NCBI RefSeq assembly: GCF_027925445.1
Contig: NZ_AP027150.1
Span: 1 to 64,000, forward strand
DNA: 64,000 bases
Direction: 5' to 3'
From: Methylocystis bryophila
GTDB lineage: Bacteria; Pseudomonadota; Alphaproteobacteria; Rhizobiales; Beijerinckiaceae
The position numbers and the translations under genes were made by a program. This document shows, one piece after another, positions 26,313-35,419 of this stretch; position 1 is the first letter of the stretch; each line of letters starts with the position of its first letter. The notes beneath the pieces were generated by a model, which had not been told where the DNA came from, searched no databases, and saw only the letters and a program-made list of their open reading frames with translations.

Positions 26313-29300
26313 TCACTTAACACGATCGCGGAGTGTCCGTTGAATGACGCGCAATAGCTCTTGTGGGTCGACCGGTTTGCTCAGAACGATGAAGCCGGTT
26401 TCCTCAATAGTGCGCAAGGCCACCGCTTTAATATCACCGGTCAAAACGATAGCCGGAATTTCCTCGCTCACCGCTGCGCGCAAAGCTGCAATCGCCTGCA
26501 AGCCGTGCATCGATCCCGAAAGCATGTAATCGGAGAGTATAAGATCGGGCTTGACCGCCTTGTCGGCGATCGCCAACGCGCCCTCGCCGCTTACTGCCTC
26601 GACGACCTCATATCCCTCAAGTCTCAAAAACGAGGCCAACGATTCTCGCACGTCCGAGTTGTCTTCGATGAGCAAAACAACACCTCGACGATCGTTCCGG
26701 CTTTCGTGCTGCCGCTGCGTCGGTTGCGCCGCAACGATCGGCTTCGCCGCCGCTACGCGCGGAACTTCTATCGCGAACGTCGAGCCTCTTCCTTCGCTCG
26801 AACGCATGTCAATCGCATGGCTTAGCAACTTGCCCAAACGATCCACGATCGAGAGGCCAAGACCTAGGCCGCCTTTTCCTGGGCAGTTATGAGCTTGCCG
26901 GTATTCTTCGAATATCTGCGAAAAGTGGTCTTGTGAAATGCCGATGCCCGTATCAAGAACTTCGATACGCAAGCGGTCGCCGCGATGTCGGCAGCCCAGA
27001 AGAATTTTCCCCTTGTCACTGTAGCGGATCGCGTTCGAGAGCAGATTGCGAACCATCGCCATAAGCAGGCGCGGATCGCTCCTCACCTGCAGCCCGCATG
27101 AAACATAGCGCCACTGCAAGCCCTTGCCTTTAGCGACTTCTGCAAACTCGGATGCGAGGCTGTCGAGCACGTCGGCGACCTTGAATTCCTCCAAATTCGG
27201 CTGGATTGCTCCGGCTTCGAGGCGGTTGATGTCGAGCAGCGAAGCCAGAATGCCCGACATGTTCTTAATGGCCTGGTCCGACTTGACCAGCACCTCCAGC
27301 GCCGGCTCGTCTTTGACAATGCGCCTCAGAAGGCCTTGCAAAATGACCAGGGCTTGCAGCGGTTGCCGCAAGTCGTGGCTCGCCGCAGCAAGAAAGCGAG
27401 ACTTCGCCAAATTGGCCGCCTCCGCCGCCTTCTTAGCGAGCGCAGTCTGCTCCGCTGCCTCTTTGAATTTTTCGCTCGCCTTCAAATCGGAGAGGTCGGC
27501 GAGATTGATGACGACCCCGTTAACGAGATCGCCCTCGGTGCGGTAGGGCGAGATCGTGCACAGATACCAGAGGCCAGTCCCGCTCTCGATTTCGTGCCTC
27601 TTTGGCGTGAGGGTGGTCAGCACGCTTTGAGCTTCCGCCACCATATTGACGCTGGAGAATCGGGGCATCAGATGGGCGAGAGGGCGACCGATGTCGGACG
27701 GGATGAGATTAAAGAGCGGGGCGCAAGCCGGCGTAAAAAAGCGAACCTTGAGATCCTTATCGAGAAACAGCGTCGCGACTTCGGAGCTCTTTAGAATGTT
27801 TTCGAGGTCGTTGCTGGTTTTGCTTTCCCGCGCGAGGCTGTCCTGCAGCTGGCTGTTGCTGGTAATGAGTTCTTCATTGAGCGATTGCAATTCCTCGCGC
27901 GAGGTTTCGAGCTCCTCGTTGGTCGATTGAAACTCCTCGTTCATCGAGATCGCTTCTTCGTTGAGCGAAGTCAGCTCCTGGTTGGAGGCCTCGAGGTCGC
28001 GGATGGTGCTTTCGAGCTCATTTCGGGTTGTTTCGAGCTCCGCCTCCAATTGAGCAGCCCTTGAGGATTCGGCTGGGAGCTCGATTGCGGGAGAGACGCT
28101 CTGCGCGGGCGAGTCGGAAAAGCTGACGAGCAAAAGCTCGGCCCCTTCGTGCCTCACGGGACGCGCCGAAATATTCACGACGACCACCCCGCCTTCGCGC
28201 TTCACTTTCGCGCGAACCGTTGCGGGTGCGTCATCGGCGCAGGCCCGGCGCACCGCCATGCGGAACGCGGAGGTCAGTCCACTGCGCAGCAGCGCCGGCA
28301 GATCACAGTTCAGCTCCCCGGTCGCTATGCGCAAGTAGCGATCTGTCGGCCCAAAAAAATACAAGCCCTGTTCTTTGCGATTGATGAGAACGGCTGCGGG
28401 GGCGAAAGTTTCGAGCAACAGTTGCCGGGCGAATTCGCCAATGCCCAGGCGTTTGCGTTCTGCCGACATCGCGACGCGTGGCCACAGCGAACGCACGCCG
28501 TCGCCGATCTTGGGGGCCATGGCCGCGCCGGTCGCCCTTTCGCTCCCGATACGACGAAAGACGCGCTGCGCATTGGCGACCGGCACGAAACGGTCGCTCA
28601 GCTTGCCGATGGTTTCGGCCGCCCCTAGAAACAGAAAGCCGCCCTCCCGCAAGGCAAAGTGGAAAAGCGCCAGCACCTTTTCCTGTTCGATCGGCTGCAG
28701 GTAGATCAATAGGTTGCGGCAGGAGACGAAATCGAGCCGGGAAAACGGGGGATCGGTCAGCAGGTCTTGCACCGCGAATACAATGGCGTCGCGCAGATCG
28801 CGGCTAACCCTGAAGCCATGGTCCTCGAGCTTGAAGAACCGCTGCAGGCGCTCCGCCGTAACGGCGGCGGCGATTGTTTCCGGGTAAAGGCCATTGCGGC
28901 CGAAGGCTACGGCGTCTGCGCTGATGTCGGAGGCAAAAATCTGCAGCTTCAAATCCCGCTGTTGCACAGCAAACTCTTCGAAGAACAGAATGGCGAGTGA
29001 GTAGACTTCTTCGCCGGTGCTGCAGCCCGGCGTCCAAACGCGGACAGGCGCATCATCCGAATGTTCCCGCACGATTTCGGGAATGACATATTTGGCGAGC
29101 GCCTCATAGGCTGCCGGGTCGCGGAAAAAGCTCGTGACATGAATCAGCAGGTCCTTGGCGAGCGCTTCCAGCTCACGCCCATCCTTGTTCAGCGCCTCGA
29201 TATAGGCGTCGAAGTCGGTGATCCCCGCAGCCGCCATTCGTCGTCGGATGCGGCGCAGCAACGTCGCCGTCTTGTAGTGAGAAAAATCATGGGCGGTCCG

Positions 29301-30023
29301 CGCGCGCAGCAGCTCGATCAGCGCGGCGAGCGGCGCGCTCGCCGTTTCTTCGAGGGAAGCCGCAGCCTTGCGATCCCCGGCGACGTAAGGGTGTTTTGCG
29401 TATCGCAGGAGCGCGCCCGGAATTTGCGCCGCTGGCAGAATGAGATTGACGAGACCGGTGGCGATCGCGGCTTGAGGCATGCCGCCGTAAGCCGCCTCCC
29501 CGGGCTCCTGCGCGATGACAAGCCCTCCCTTTTCGCTGATCGCCTTGAGCCCGAGGCTGCCGTCGGAGCCCGTCCCCGACAGAATGACGCAAATCGCGCG
29601 TTCTCCAAAGTCATCCGCCAAGGAATTCAAGAAGAAGTCGAACGGCATGCGCGCGCCACGAAGCGCGTGCGGCTCGGAAAGCTGCAAGACGCCGTCGCGA
29701 ATGGACAGCTCGGCGTGGGGGGGGATGACGTAGAGCGCGTTAGGCTCCAGCACAACGCCGTCTGCCGCCTGGGAGACCCGCATCTTCGTGTCCCGCCCGA
29801 GCAGATCGACCATCATGCTTTCGTGGGTGGGATCGAGATGCTGAATGAGCACAAAGGCCATGCCCGTATCTGCGGGCAACACATCCAGCAGCTTGCGGAC
29901 AGCTTGGAGGCCTCCGGCGGAAGCGCCAAGCCCAACCACGAGAAAATCGCAACCCTTGGGTTGAAAAACGCCTTCCGGTCTCGGGTTTTGCTCTCTCGGT
30001 CCCGCGGGGACAACCATGGACAT
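26313..30023 (-). CDS. CheB-CheR-PAS-histidine kinase-receiver fusion
   Basis: A 1236-residue signalling protein. In order: a CheB methylesterase domain (about 25-210: VGLGASAGGLQA with the catalytic Ser, IQHLDPTHES with the His, SGTGSDGSLG with the Asp); a CheR methyltransferase (about 225-480: HVTSFFRDPAAYEAL, TPGCSTGEEVYSLAI); a Glu/Ser/Asn-rich coiled coil (about 645-740); a PAS region (about 745-840); HisKA (AASHDLRQPLQAL, about 880); HATPase (GIGISQDHFSQIFEEY, GLGLGLSIVDRLG); and a C-terminal receiver (LIEDNSDVRE, phospho-Asp in ILSDYML, LSKPV). CheB/CheR-kinase hybrids of this kind are frequent in soil alphaproteobacteria and are usually not part of a chemotaxis operon. No che genes are near. 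Output partner unknown. Confidence 0.95.
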   Translation of the reverse strand: MSMVVPAGPREQNPRPEGVFQPKGCDFLVVGLGASAGGLQAVRKLLDVLPADTGMAFVLIQHLDPTHESMMVDLLGRDTKMRVSQAADGVVLEPNALYVIPPHAELSIRDGVLQLSEPHALRGARMPFDFFLNSLADDFGERAICVILSGTGSDGSLGLKAISEKGGLVIAQEPGEAAYGGMPQAAIATGLVNLILPAAQIPGALLRYAKHPYVAGDRKAAASLEETASAPLAALIELLRARTAHDFSHYKTATLLRRIRRRMAAAGITDFDAYIEALNKDGRELEALAKDLLIHVTSFFRDPAAYEALAKYVIPEIVREHSDDAPVRVWTPGCSTGEEVYSLAILFFEEFAVQQRDLKLQIFASDISADAVAFGRNGLYPETIAAAVTAERLQRFFKLEDHGFRVSRDLRDAIVFAVQDLLTDPPFSRLDFVSCRNLLIYLQPIEQEKVLALFHFALREGGFLFLGAAETIGKLSDRFVPVANAQRVFRRIGSERATGAAMAPKIGDGVRSLWPRVAMSAERKRLGIGEFARQLLLETFAPAAVLINRKEQGLYFFGPTDRYLRIATGELNCDLPALLRSGLTSAFRMAVRRACADDAPATVRAKVKREGGVVVVNISARPVRHEGAELLLVSFSDSPAQSVSPAIELPAESSRAAQLEAELETTRNELESTIRDLEASNQELTSLNEEAISMNEEFQSTNEELETSREELQSLNEELITSNSQLQDSLARESKTSNDLENILKSSEVATLFLDKDLKVRFFTPACAPLFNLIPSDIGRPLAHLMPRFSSVNMVAEAQSVLTTLTPKRHEIESGTGLWYLCTISPYRTEGDLVNGVVINLADLSDLKASEKFKEAAEQTALAKKAAEAANLAKSRFLAAASHDLRQPLQALVILQGLLRRIVKDEPALEVLVKSDQAIKNMSGILASLLDINRLEAGAIQPNLEEFKVADVLDSLASEFAEVAKGKGLQWRYVSCGLQVRSDPRLLMAMVRNLLSNAIRYSDKGKILLGCRHRGDRLRIEVLDTGIGISQDHFSQIFEEYRQAHNCPGKGGLGLGLSIVDRLGKLLSHAIDMRSSEGRGSTFAIEVPRVAAAKPIVAAQPTQRQHESRNDRRGVVLLIEDNSDVRESLASFLRLEGYEVVEAVSGEGALAIADKAVKPDLILSDYMLSGSMHGLQAIAALRAAVSEEIPAIVLTGDIKAVALRTIEETGFIVLSKPVDPQELLRVIQRTLRDRVK

Positions 30024-30733
30024 TTGGTTTTTCCGTTTCGGCCGCGCTTATCCTGTATTTAAGCAGTCGTTCAATCCTGCGGGCAACCGGCGAACCTTGA
30101 AGGCGCACCAATGTCTCGCTTAGGCTTTGCCTTTTATCGAAGAAGTTTTCGCATTCTCGCGGCATGAAGACCGAGAGGACTTCGCCGATCTTGTGCCAGA
30201 GGCCATCGACGGTCGGCTTGGCGGTTCTCGCTGCAGTCCCTTGAGCCTCGAGAGAGCTTTTTAGGCCGGATTGAAGTGGAACTGAAGCATAATGTGGAGA
30301 CCTCCGCGCCAAAAACCGGCCAGAAGGTTGGCGCTTGTGGCTCATTTTCACATTTCACGATTTCACCGGTCGCAGTCACGCCGGCCGCGTCGACGACCGG
30401 TTAGGGTCAACCTGCGCCATCAGCGCACTGTTCCAACGGGTCTGCTCGTCCCCAAATCACAGCCGCGACGCGGGCGCAGATTATGAACGGACCTGCCCGC
30501 TGGAAGCAGCCGCGGCAGCTTGCCCCATTTCCGGTCATCGCGAACGTGCGCCATCCCGTTTGCTCGGCGTGCGGCTCGAGACGGGTTCGCGCCATCCCCA
30601 GACATTCGCAAGCCATGGCGGTGCTTCTGAGTCGTGCCCCTAAAGGACTAGGAATTTGAGGTGATTGTGACTGTGATGACGGGTGCGCTCTGGCGGGACA
30701 TCCGCTCCCGCTTTTTCGGGATCATGCTCTCAA
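30024..30733. other. Gap of 710 bases, no supported gene
   Basis: It separates the slipin stop and the CheB/CheR start. Small frames exist on both strands (e.g. minus 30134-30379) but none shows family resemblance or a ribosome site. It must hold the promoter of the minus-strand fusion gene. Confidence 0.5.
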
Positions 30734-31507
30734 CTATTTTGACGATGAATCCTTTGACATTAGTGCGATGGCTTCCTGCACTGTGGTCATGAACTGTGCG
30801 GGGAAGATGATGGTTGAATTCCTTTCAACGGAGATCTCAGCCATCGTTTGGAGAGTACGGAGCTGAAGCGCGACGGGATGCTGTGTGATGATGTCCGCGG
30901 CTTCGCCGAGCTTAACCGAAGCCTGATATTCTCCTTCGGCGGCCACGATTTTTGCGCGACGCTCGCGTTCCGCCTCCGCTTCTTTTGCCATTGCGCGTTG
31001 CATATTGTCGGGCAGAATAATGTCTTTAATCTCGACCGCCGTCACCTGGGTGCCCCATGGCTCCGTGTGGAGGTCGATGACATTCTTGATTTGCTCATTG
31101 ATGCTCGCAGTGTCCGAGAGAAGTTGATCGAGGCTGAATCGCCCAACGACATTGCGTACGGTGGTCTGGCTGATCTGATTGATCGCATCGTAGACGTTCT
31201 CGATCGCGATCACGGCTTTTTCCGGATCGGAAATATGATAGTACGCGACCGCTGCGATATCGATCGAAACGTTATCTTTCGTGATGATTTTTTGCGAAGG
31301 GATTTGCATCGTAACAGTGCGCAAGGATACGCGCACCATCTGTTGGATGGGACGGAAGATGAGCGTGAGCCCGGGTCCGCGCGCACCCTCAAATTTTCCC
31401 AGAAGAAAAACGACTCCTCGCTCATACTGCTTAAGGACGCGGAGCGACCCGACGACATATAGGGTTGCCGTAGCGCCAAGAATCTCGAGGATGTAGATCC
31501 AATTCAT
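30734..31507 (-). CDS. Slipin (stomatin/SPFH family) membrane protein
   Basis: From ATG 31507 the protein begins MNWIYILEILGATATLYVVG, a membrane anchor, followed by LRVLKQYERGVVFLLGKFEGARGPGL, the hallmark start of the SPFH domain. The SPFH core continues to about residue 200 (VRNVVGRFSLDQLLSDTASINEQIKNVID; WGTQVTAVEIKDIILPDNMQRAMAKEAEAERERRAKIVAAEGE), then a short C-terminal helix. Length 257 is usual for bacterial slipins, which form membrane scaffolds. Its common partner NfeD is not adjacent. It is monocistronic. Confidence 0.92.
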   Translation of the reverse strand: MNWIYILEILGATATLYVVGSLRVLKQYERGVVFLLGKFEGARGPGLTLIFRPIQQMVRVSLRTVTMQIPSQKIITKDNVSIDIAAVAYYHISDPEKAVIAIENVYDAINQISQTTVRNVVGRFSLDQLLSDTASINEQIKNVIDLHTEPWGTQVTAVEIKDIILPDNMQRAMAKEAEAERERRAKIVAAEGEYQASVKLGEAADIITQHPVALQLRTLQTMAEISVERNSTIIFPAQFMTTVQEAIALMSKDSSSK

Positions 31508-31543
31508 GGTGTTTCCATTAGGTTGTCTCGCCACAACAGACAT

Positions 31544-31894
31544 TACAGGCGACGGCCTAAGCTACGCCTGCTTCAACCCGTTTGCCAGTCATGAACGCAT
31601 TTTGTCGTCTCGTCCGTTCGGGGTCAAAGCTCGACGAGCAACCCTGTCGCTCGCCTCGCCCGCAGTTCCTCGGGAAGCAGCCCTTCGCCGGGCGCGCCAG
31701 ATTTTGGCGCCAAGTGCACACAAACCGCACGGGGGGAATTTGTGAAAGGCTTGTTTCGCCTCGTCGCTTGAAAGATCGGCCGGGATCGGACACTTTTTGT
31801 ATTCACTCACCCAACACAACGGAGCCATAGAGTTTTTGGTCTGGCAGGCGAATCTGGCCTGTCCCGGCGGGTAAATGTCCGGCCAGGGAAATGA
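31544..31894. other. Gap of 351 bases, nothing identified
   Basis: It lies between divergently transcribed slipin (minus) and a small unknown gene (plus) and probably carries both promoters. No repeat or RNA gene is visible. Confidence 0.4.
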
Positions 31895-32263
31895 ATGCAC
31901 ATGACATCACAGCAAGAACAAGAGCCAAAGCCGCTGCCGACCGATCTGGTGGACAAAATACGCGAAGCCGCTCGAAGGTTGTGGCTATTCGTGAACAGCG
32001 AATACCAAGAAGGCGACGGCACGAAAATGCGTGGTAGGCGCAGGCATCTCGACACGATTCATGCCCTGCGAGCGATCGCGGCCGACATCGCTTTCTGTCC
32101 GCATTACCTGCTAGAGCGCGGCTCCGACCAGCGGTCGGCGCTGGAGCACGCCATCTCTCTCTTGAGATACACCGACGATTGGATTGATGAGGGGCGCGCA
32201 GAGGCCCTCGCGTCCGAATTGGAGGGCCGGATCGTCGAGGCCGACGAAGAAATGAAGGCATAG
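31895..32263 (+). CDS. Hypothetical protein, 122 aa
   Basis: Not recognised. It begins MHMTSQQEQEPKPLPTDLVDKIREAARRLW and is helical and soluble, with a basic middle (GTKMRGRRRHL) and an acidic end. Composition is protein-like and differs from the random Arg/Pro/Ser shadows around it. It stands alone upstream of the transposon mosaic. Confidence 0.5.
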   Translation: MHMTSQQEQEPKPLPTDLVDKIREAARRLWLFVNSEYQEGDGTKMRGRRRHLDTIHALRAIAADIAFCPHYLLERGSDQRSALEHAISLLRYTDDWIDEGRAEALASELEGRIVEADEEMKA

Positions 32264-32557
32264 TGCCGCGCGCCGATCACTCCTCGATGAAGCCGCTCAA
32301 ACCCCACCATAGCTGAACGCGCAATCGGCGGAGACATCCGGTCGATTTGCATGCCTTCGAAAGACAGAAGCAGCGGTCTTTCTTTCCAGGTGGGGAGAGG
32401 TGCGTCTTGTCCGTTGTGGGTCAAGGAACTAAACCGCTCTCGCGGTAGTTTGCGGCCGGCGCTCAGGGGCGTTGTGGGAGGGGGCGAGGTAACGGGTAGG
32501 CGGCGAACTGTCTGAAGATCGTGGGGTTAGCAACCTCGCTTCAGACAGGAGCAGCGC

Positions 32558-33091
32558 ATGACAAAGGAGTGCATCACCCCGCTTCGCCGGCGCATGATTG
32601 AAGACATGACCGTTCGGCATTTGGCCTCGGAGACACAGCGCAATTACATCCGCGCGGTCAAGACCTTGGCGAGCTTCCTGGGTCGATCGCCGGACACGGC
32701 CACGGCCGAAGACCTGCGTCTTTTCCAATTGCGCTTGAACGCGACCCACGTCCGGCCGCCGACGATCAACGCTACGGTCACGGCGTTGCGGTTCTTTTTC
32801 GGCGTGACTCTCGATCGGGCCGAGGCGGCTCGGCATCTGACCTTCGTCCACGAACCGCGCAAGCTGCCGGTCGTCCTCAGCCCCGAGGAGGTCGCGCGCC
32901 TCTTGGAGGCGGCGCCCGGCGTCAAATACAAGGCCGCGCTCAGCGTCGCCTATGGCGCCGGCCTGCGCGTCTCCGAGGTGGTCTCGCTGAAAGTCTCGGA
33001 CATCGACAGCACGCGCATGATGCTCCGCGTCGAGCAAGGCAAGGGCGGCAAGGATCGTTACGCGATGCTCTCGCCGCAGTGGGACCGTTAA
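32558..33091 (+). pseudogene. Tyrosine recombinase, truncated before the active site
   Basis: The N-terminal SAM-like domain (LRRRMIEDMTVRHLASETQRNYIRAVKTLASFLGRSP) and the start of the catalytic domain up to the first active-site Arg (AYGAGLRVSEVVSLKVSDID) are intact. The match stops at YAMLSPQ and the HxxR, H and Tyr segments are missing. The protein resembles the tyrosine recombinases carried by IS91-like elements. The break at about 33082 joins unrelated sequence that leads into a Tn3-type transposase end, so the gene cannot be functional. Upstream, 32466-32487 (GGGGCGTTGTGGGAGGGGGC) looks like a transposon end. Confidence 0.8.
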
Positions 33092-33196
33092 ATTTTCTGG
33101 GGTGTGGTCCACCGCATTGCCGTCTCCCTCGAAGCCGGCAGCTATCTTTTCTAGAAGGCGTTAAGATTCCGCACACAAGCACACCCCTGCAAATCT

Positions 33197-33376
33197 AACG
33201 GCCTCGAGCTGCGCGCGCGCGGCGAAGTCCTCCCCGACGAGATTCTAGCCCATGTCGCGCCGCTCGGCTGGGAGCACATCACCTTCAACGGCGACTATGT
33301 CTGGCCGACCGAGCCGCTCCAAAACGCCTTCCGGCCTCTCAGGAACCCGCGATCCGAAATACTCGATGCGGCTTAG
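33197..33376 (+). pseudogene. C-terminal end of a Tn3-family transposase
   Basis: Sixty codons read NGLELRARGEVLPDEILAHV, then APLGWEHITFNGDYVW and end at a TAG. PLGWEHI-N-GDY is the C-terminal signature of Tn3-family TnpA. The rest of the gene (over 900 codons) is absent. CTTAGCGTAGGATT immediately around the stop (33372-33385) matches the inner end of the 38-base inverted repeat of several Tn3-family transposons, where the gene normally ends. Confidence 0.82.
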
Positions 33377-34071
33377 CGTAGGATTTTGGGAAGATTCTGC
33401 TTGCGACAGGACAAGCCCTGGAAAGGAGGATGAAGCACTGACCTGAAACCTTTCGCAGCGATCCAGAGGGTTCGACGCCCTCCCGGTAGAGGCGCAGCCC
33501 GCCAGCCGGAAGCGAGTCTTGCATGGGCGGCGGCGACGTCGCTCGTGAAGCGTAGACAGCGGATGCTGAAGCCCTGTGTGAGCCTCGATATTTCCTACCT
33601 GTTGAGGCCTTCGGTTTGTGGAACCCGGGGGCAGCATCGAGGAGACCGCCAAAGGCGAGGTTTCCTCGGCTCGACCGGGGTCCCAGAGCAGGGCAGAGGC
33701 ATGGGACGGATCGCCAGGGAACCTGTGAGATCCCGCTCGCGTCCACGAGCGCGACGAGCCGGAACGCGGAACGCCGGCTGACCAATTGTTCCAGGCCCGA
33801 CGACGGCGACCTCTCCGTCCGTCGGGAGCGCCTCGGCGAGCACGAACGAGAGAGGAGCGCGTGGGTCCCGCGACCGAACCAATAAGGGAGCGAGAGTGCG
33901 TGGGCGGGAAGTCGTAGCGCCCTCATATTACCTGGGAAAGCGGGGAACCGAGCTCATCGGGACCCGTCGGAGGAAAGGGGGGCGTCATGAGGAGAGAACC
34001 GTTAGCCTGAAACACGGGAGGGGACACTGGACCCCATAAACCTGTCCACGAACGGACAACGGATAGCCGAA

Positions 34072-35355
34072 TTGGCGAAGACGAAACGGGGAACGGCGCT
34101 TTGTTCGCTTCACCACGTCATCGACATGGATTGGATGAGGGAGGCCTTTTGGCTGACCCGCAAGGACGGCGCTCCGGGCATCGACGGCGTGACAGCGCAG
34201 GATTATGAGGCGAACTTGGAGGCCAATTTGTTGGGTCTTCTTGAGCGCATCAAGTCCGGCCGCTATCGTGCGCCGCCAGTCCGCCGAGCGTACATCCCGA
34301 AAGCGGACGGCTCGCAGAGGATGCTCGGCATTCCAACTTTCGAGGATAAGGTGGCGCAACGCGCCGTGACGATGATGCTTGAAGCGGTCTACGAACAGGA
34401 TTTCTTACCCTGTTCGTACGGCTTCCGCCCAGGCCGCTCGGCCCACCAAGCGCTCCGCACCTTGCAGAGCGTCCTCTGGGCCAAGCGGCTCTACTGGGTG
34501 ATCGATATCGACATACGCAAGTATTTCGACTCGATTTCGCATTCTCATCTCCGAACGTTCCTCGACCAACGAGTCACGGACGGCGTCATCCGACGGATGA
34601 TCGACAAATGGCTGAATGCAGGAGCCGTTGAAAACGGTCTCCTACGCCGCACGACCGAGGGCTCCCCGCAAGGGGGCGTGATCTCGCCCTGCCTCTCGAA
34701 CGTTTTCCTGCACTATGTGCTGGACGAATGGTTCGAGACCGTGGTGAAGCCGCGCCTTGGAGGAGAGAGCCTCCTTGTCCGGTTCGCTGACGACGCGATC
34801 ATGGCGTTCGACAATCTCGTCGATGCCCAACGCGTCTTGGCGGCACTGGGCAAGCGTCTTGCAAGGTTTGGGCTCACGCTCCATCCGGACAAGACGCGCC
34901 TCGTCGACTTCCGCCCACACATGACAGAGAGCGCGCGACATCCGGAAACGGATGGGACCAACTTCGACTTTCTCGGCTTTACCCACGTCTGGGGGCGGTC
35001 GCGGAAGGGCAAGAGCATGGTCAGGCAGGTCACGGCCAAAGGCCGCTTGGCCCGCGCGGTGGCCGCGGTGAGCGATTGGTGTCGGCAACACCGACACGAA
35101 CCAATCCGCGACCAGCATCGCCACCTGTCATCGATGATGCGGGGCCACTTCGCCTACTACGGCGTCGGCGGCAACATTCGACGACTGCGAGGGTTCGCCC
35201 ATCAAGTGGGGCGAATATGGCGGAAGTGGCTGTCTCGGCGAGATCGCCAAAGCGTCGTCACATGGACGCGCTTCAACGAACTCTTGAAACGCCATCCTCT
35301 GCCTTCAGCCAAGATCGCCCACGGATACGCCACCGCGAGCGAATCTCACTCGTGA
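34072..35355 (+). CDS. ltrA: Group II intron reverse transcriptase/maturase
   Basis: 427 residues from a TTG start (first visible in-frame candidate). RT domains: GAPGIDGVTAQDYEANLEANL (RT0-1), PVRRAYIPKADGSQRMLGIP (RT2), YGFRPGRSAHQAL (RT3), VIDIDIRKYFDSI (RT3, Asp), GSPQGGVISPCLSNVFLHYVLDEWF (RT4), VRFADDAIMAF (RT5, FADD instead of the usual YADD) and FDFLGFTHVWGR (RT7). A maturase X domain follows to the end. There is no HNH endonuclease domain. It sits in domain IV of the intron and would assist splicing and retrohoming. Confidence 0.93.
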   Translation: MAKTKRGTALCSLHHVIDMDWMREAFWLTRKDGAPGIDGVTAQDYEANLEANLLGLLERIKSGRYRAPPVRRAYIPKADGSQRMLGIPTFEDKVAQRAVTMMLEAVYEQDFLPCSYGFRPGRSAHQALRTLQSVLWAKRLYWVIDIDIRKYFDSISHSHLRTFLDQRVTDGVIRRMIDKWLNAGAVENGLLRRTTEGSPQGGVISPCLSNVFLHYVLDEWFETVVKPRLGGESLLVRFADDAIMAFDNLVDAQRVLAALGKRLARFGLTLHPDKTRLVDFRPHMTESARHPETDGTNFDFLGFTHVWGRSRKGKSMVRQVTAKGRLARAVAAVSDWCRQHRHEPIRDQHRHLSSMMRGHFAYYGVGGNIRRLRGFAHQVGRIWRKWLSRRDRQSVVTWTRFNELLKRHPLPSAKIAHGYATASESHS

Positions 35356-35391
35356 AGAACCGGATGCGGGAATTCCGCTCGTCCGGGTCTG
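35354..35391 (+). ncRNA. Group II intron domain V
   Basis: GAACCGGATGCGG - GAAT - TCCGCTCGTCCGGGTC forms the two-stem domain V hairpin with a GAAT-type loop and a bulge, directly after the reverse-transcriptase stop. At the place of the AGC catalytic triad I read AAC. Confidence 0.7.
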
Positions 35392-35419
35392 CGAGGGATG
35401 GGGGCGGCAACGTCCCCAT

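Noticed and set aside
33465..33485. tRNA T-arm-like GGGTTCGACGCCC
   Set aside because: No acceptor or anticodon arms fit around it; it lies in the group II intron leader and is better read as intron stem.
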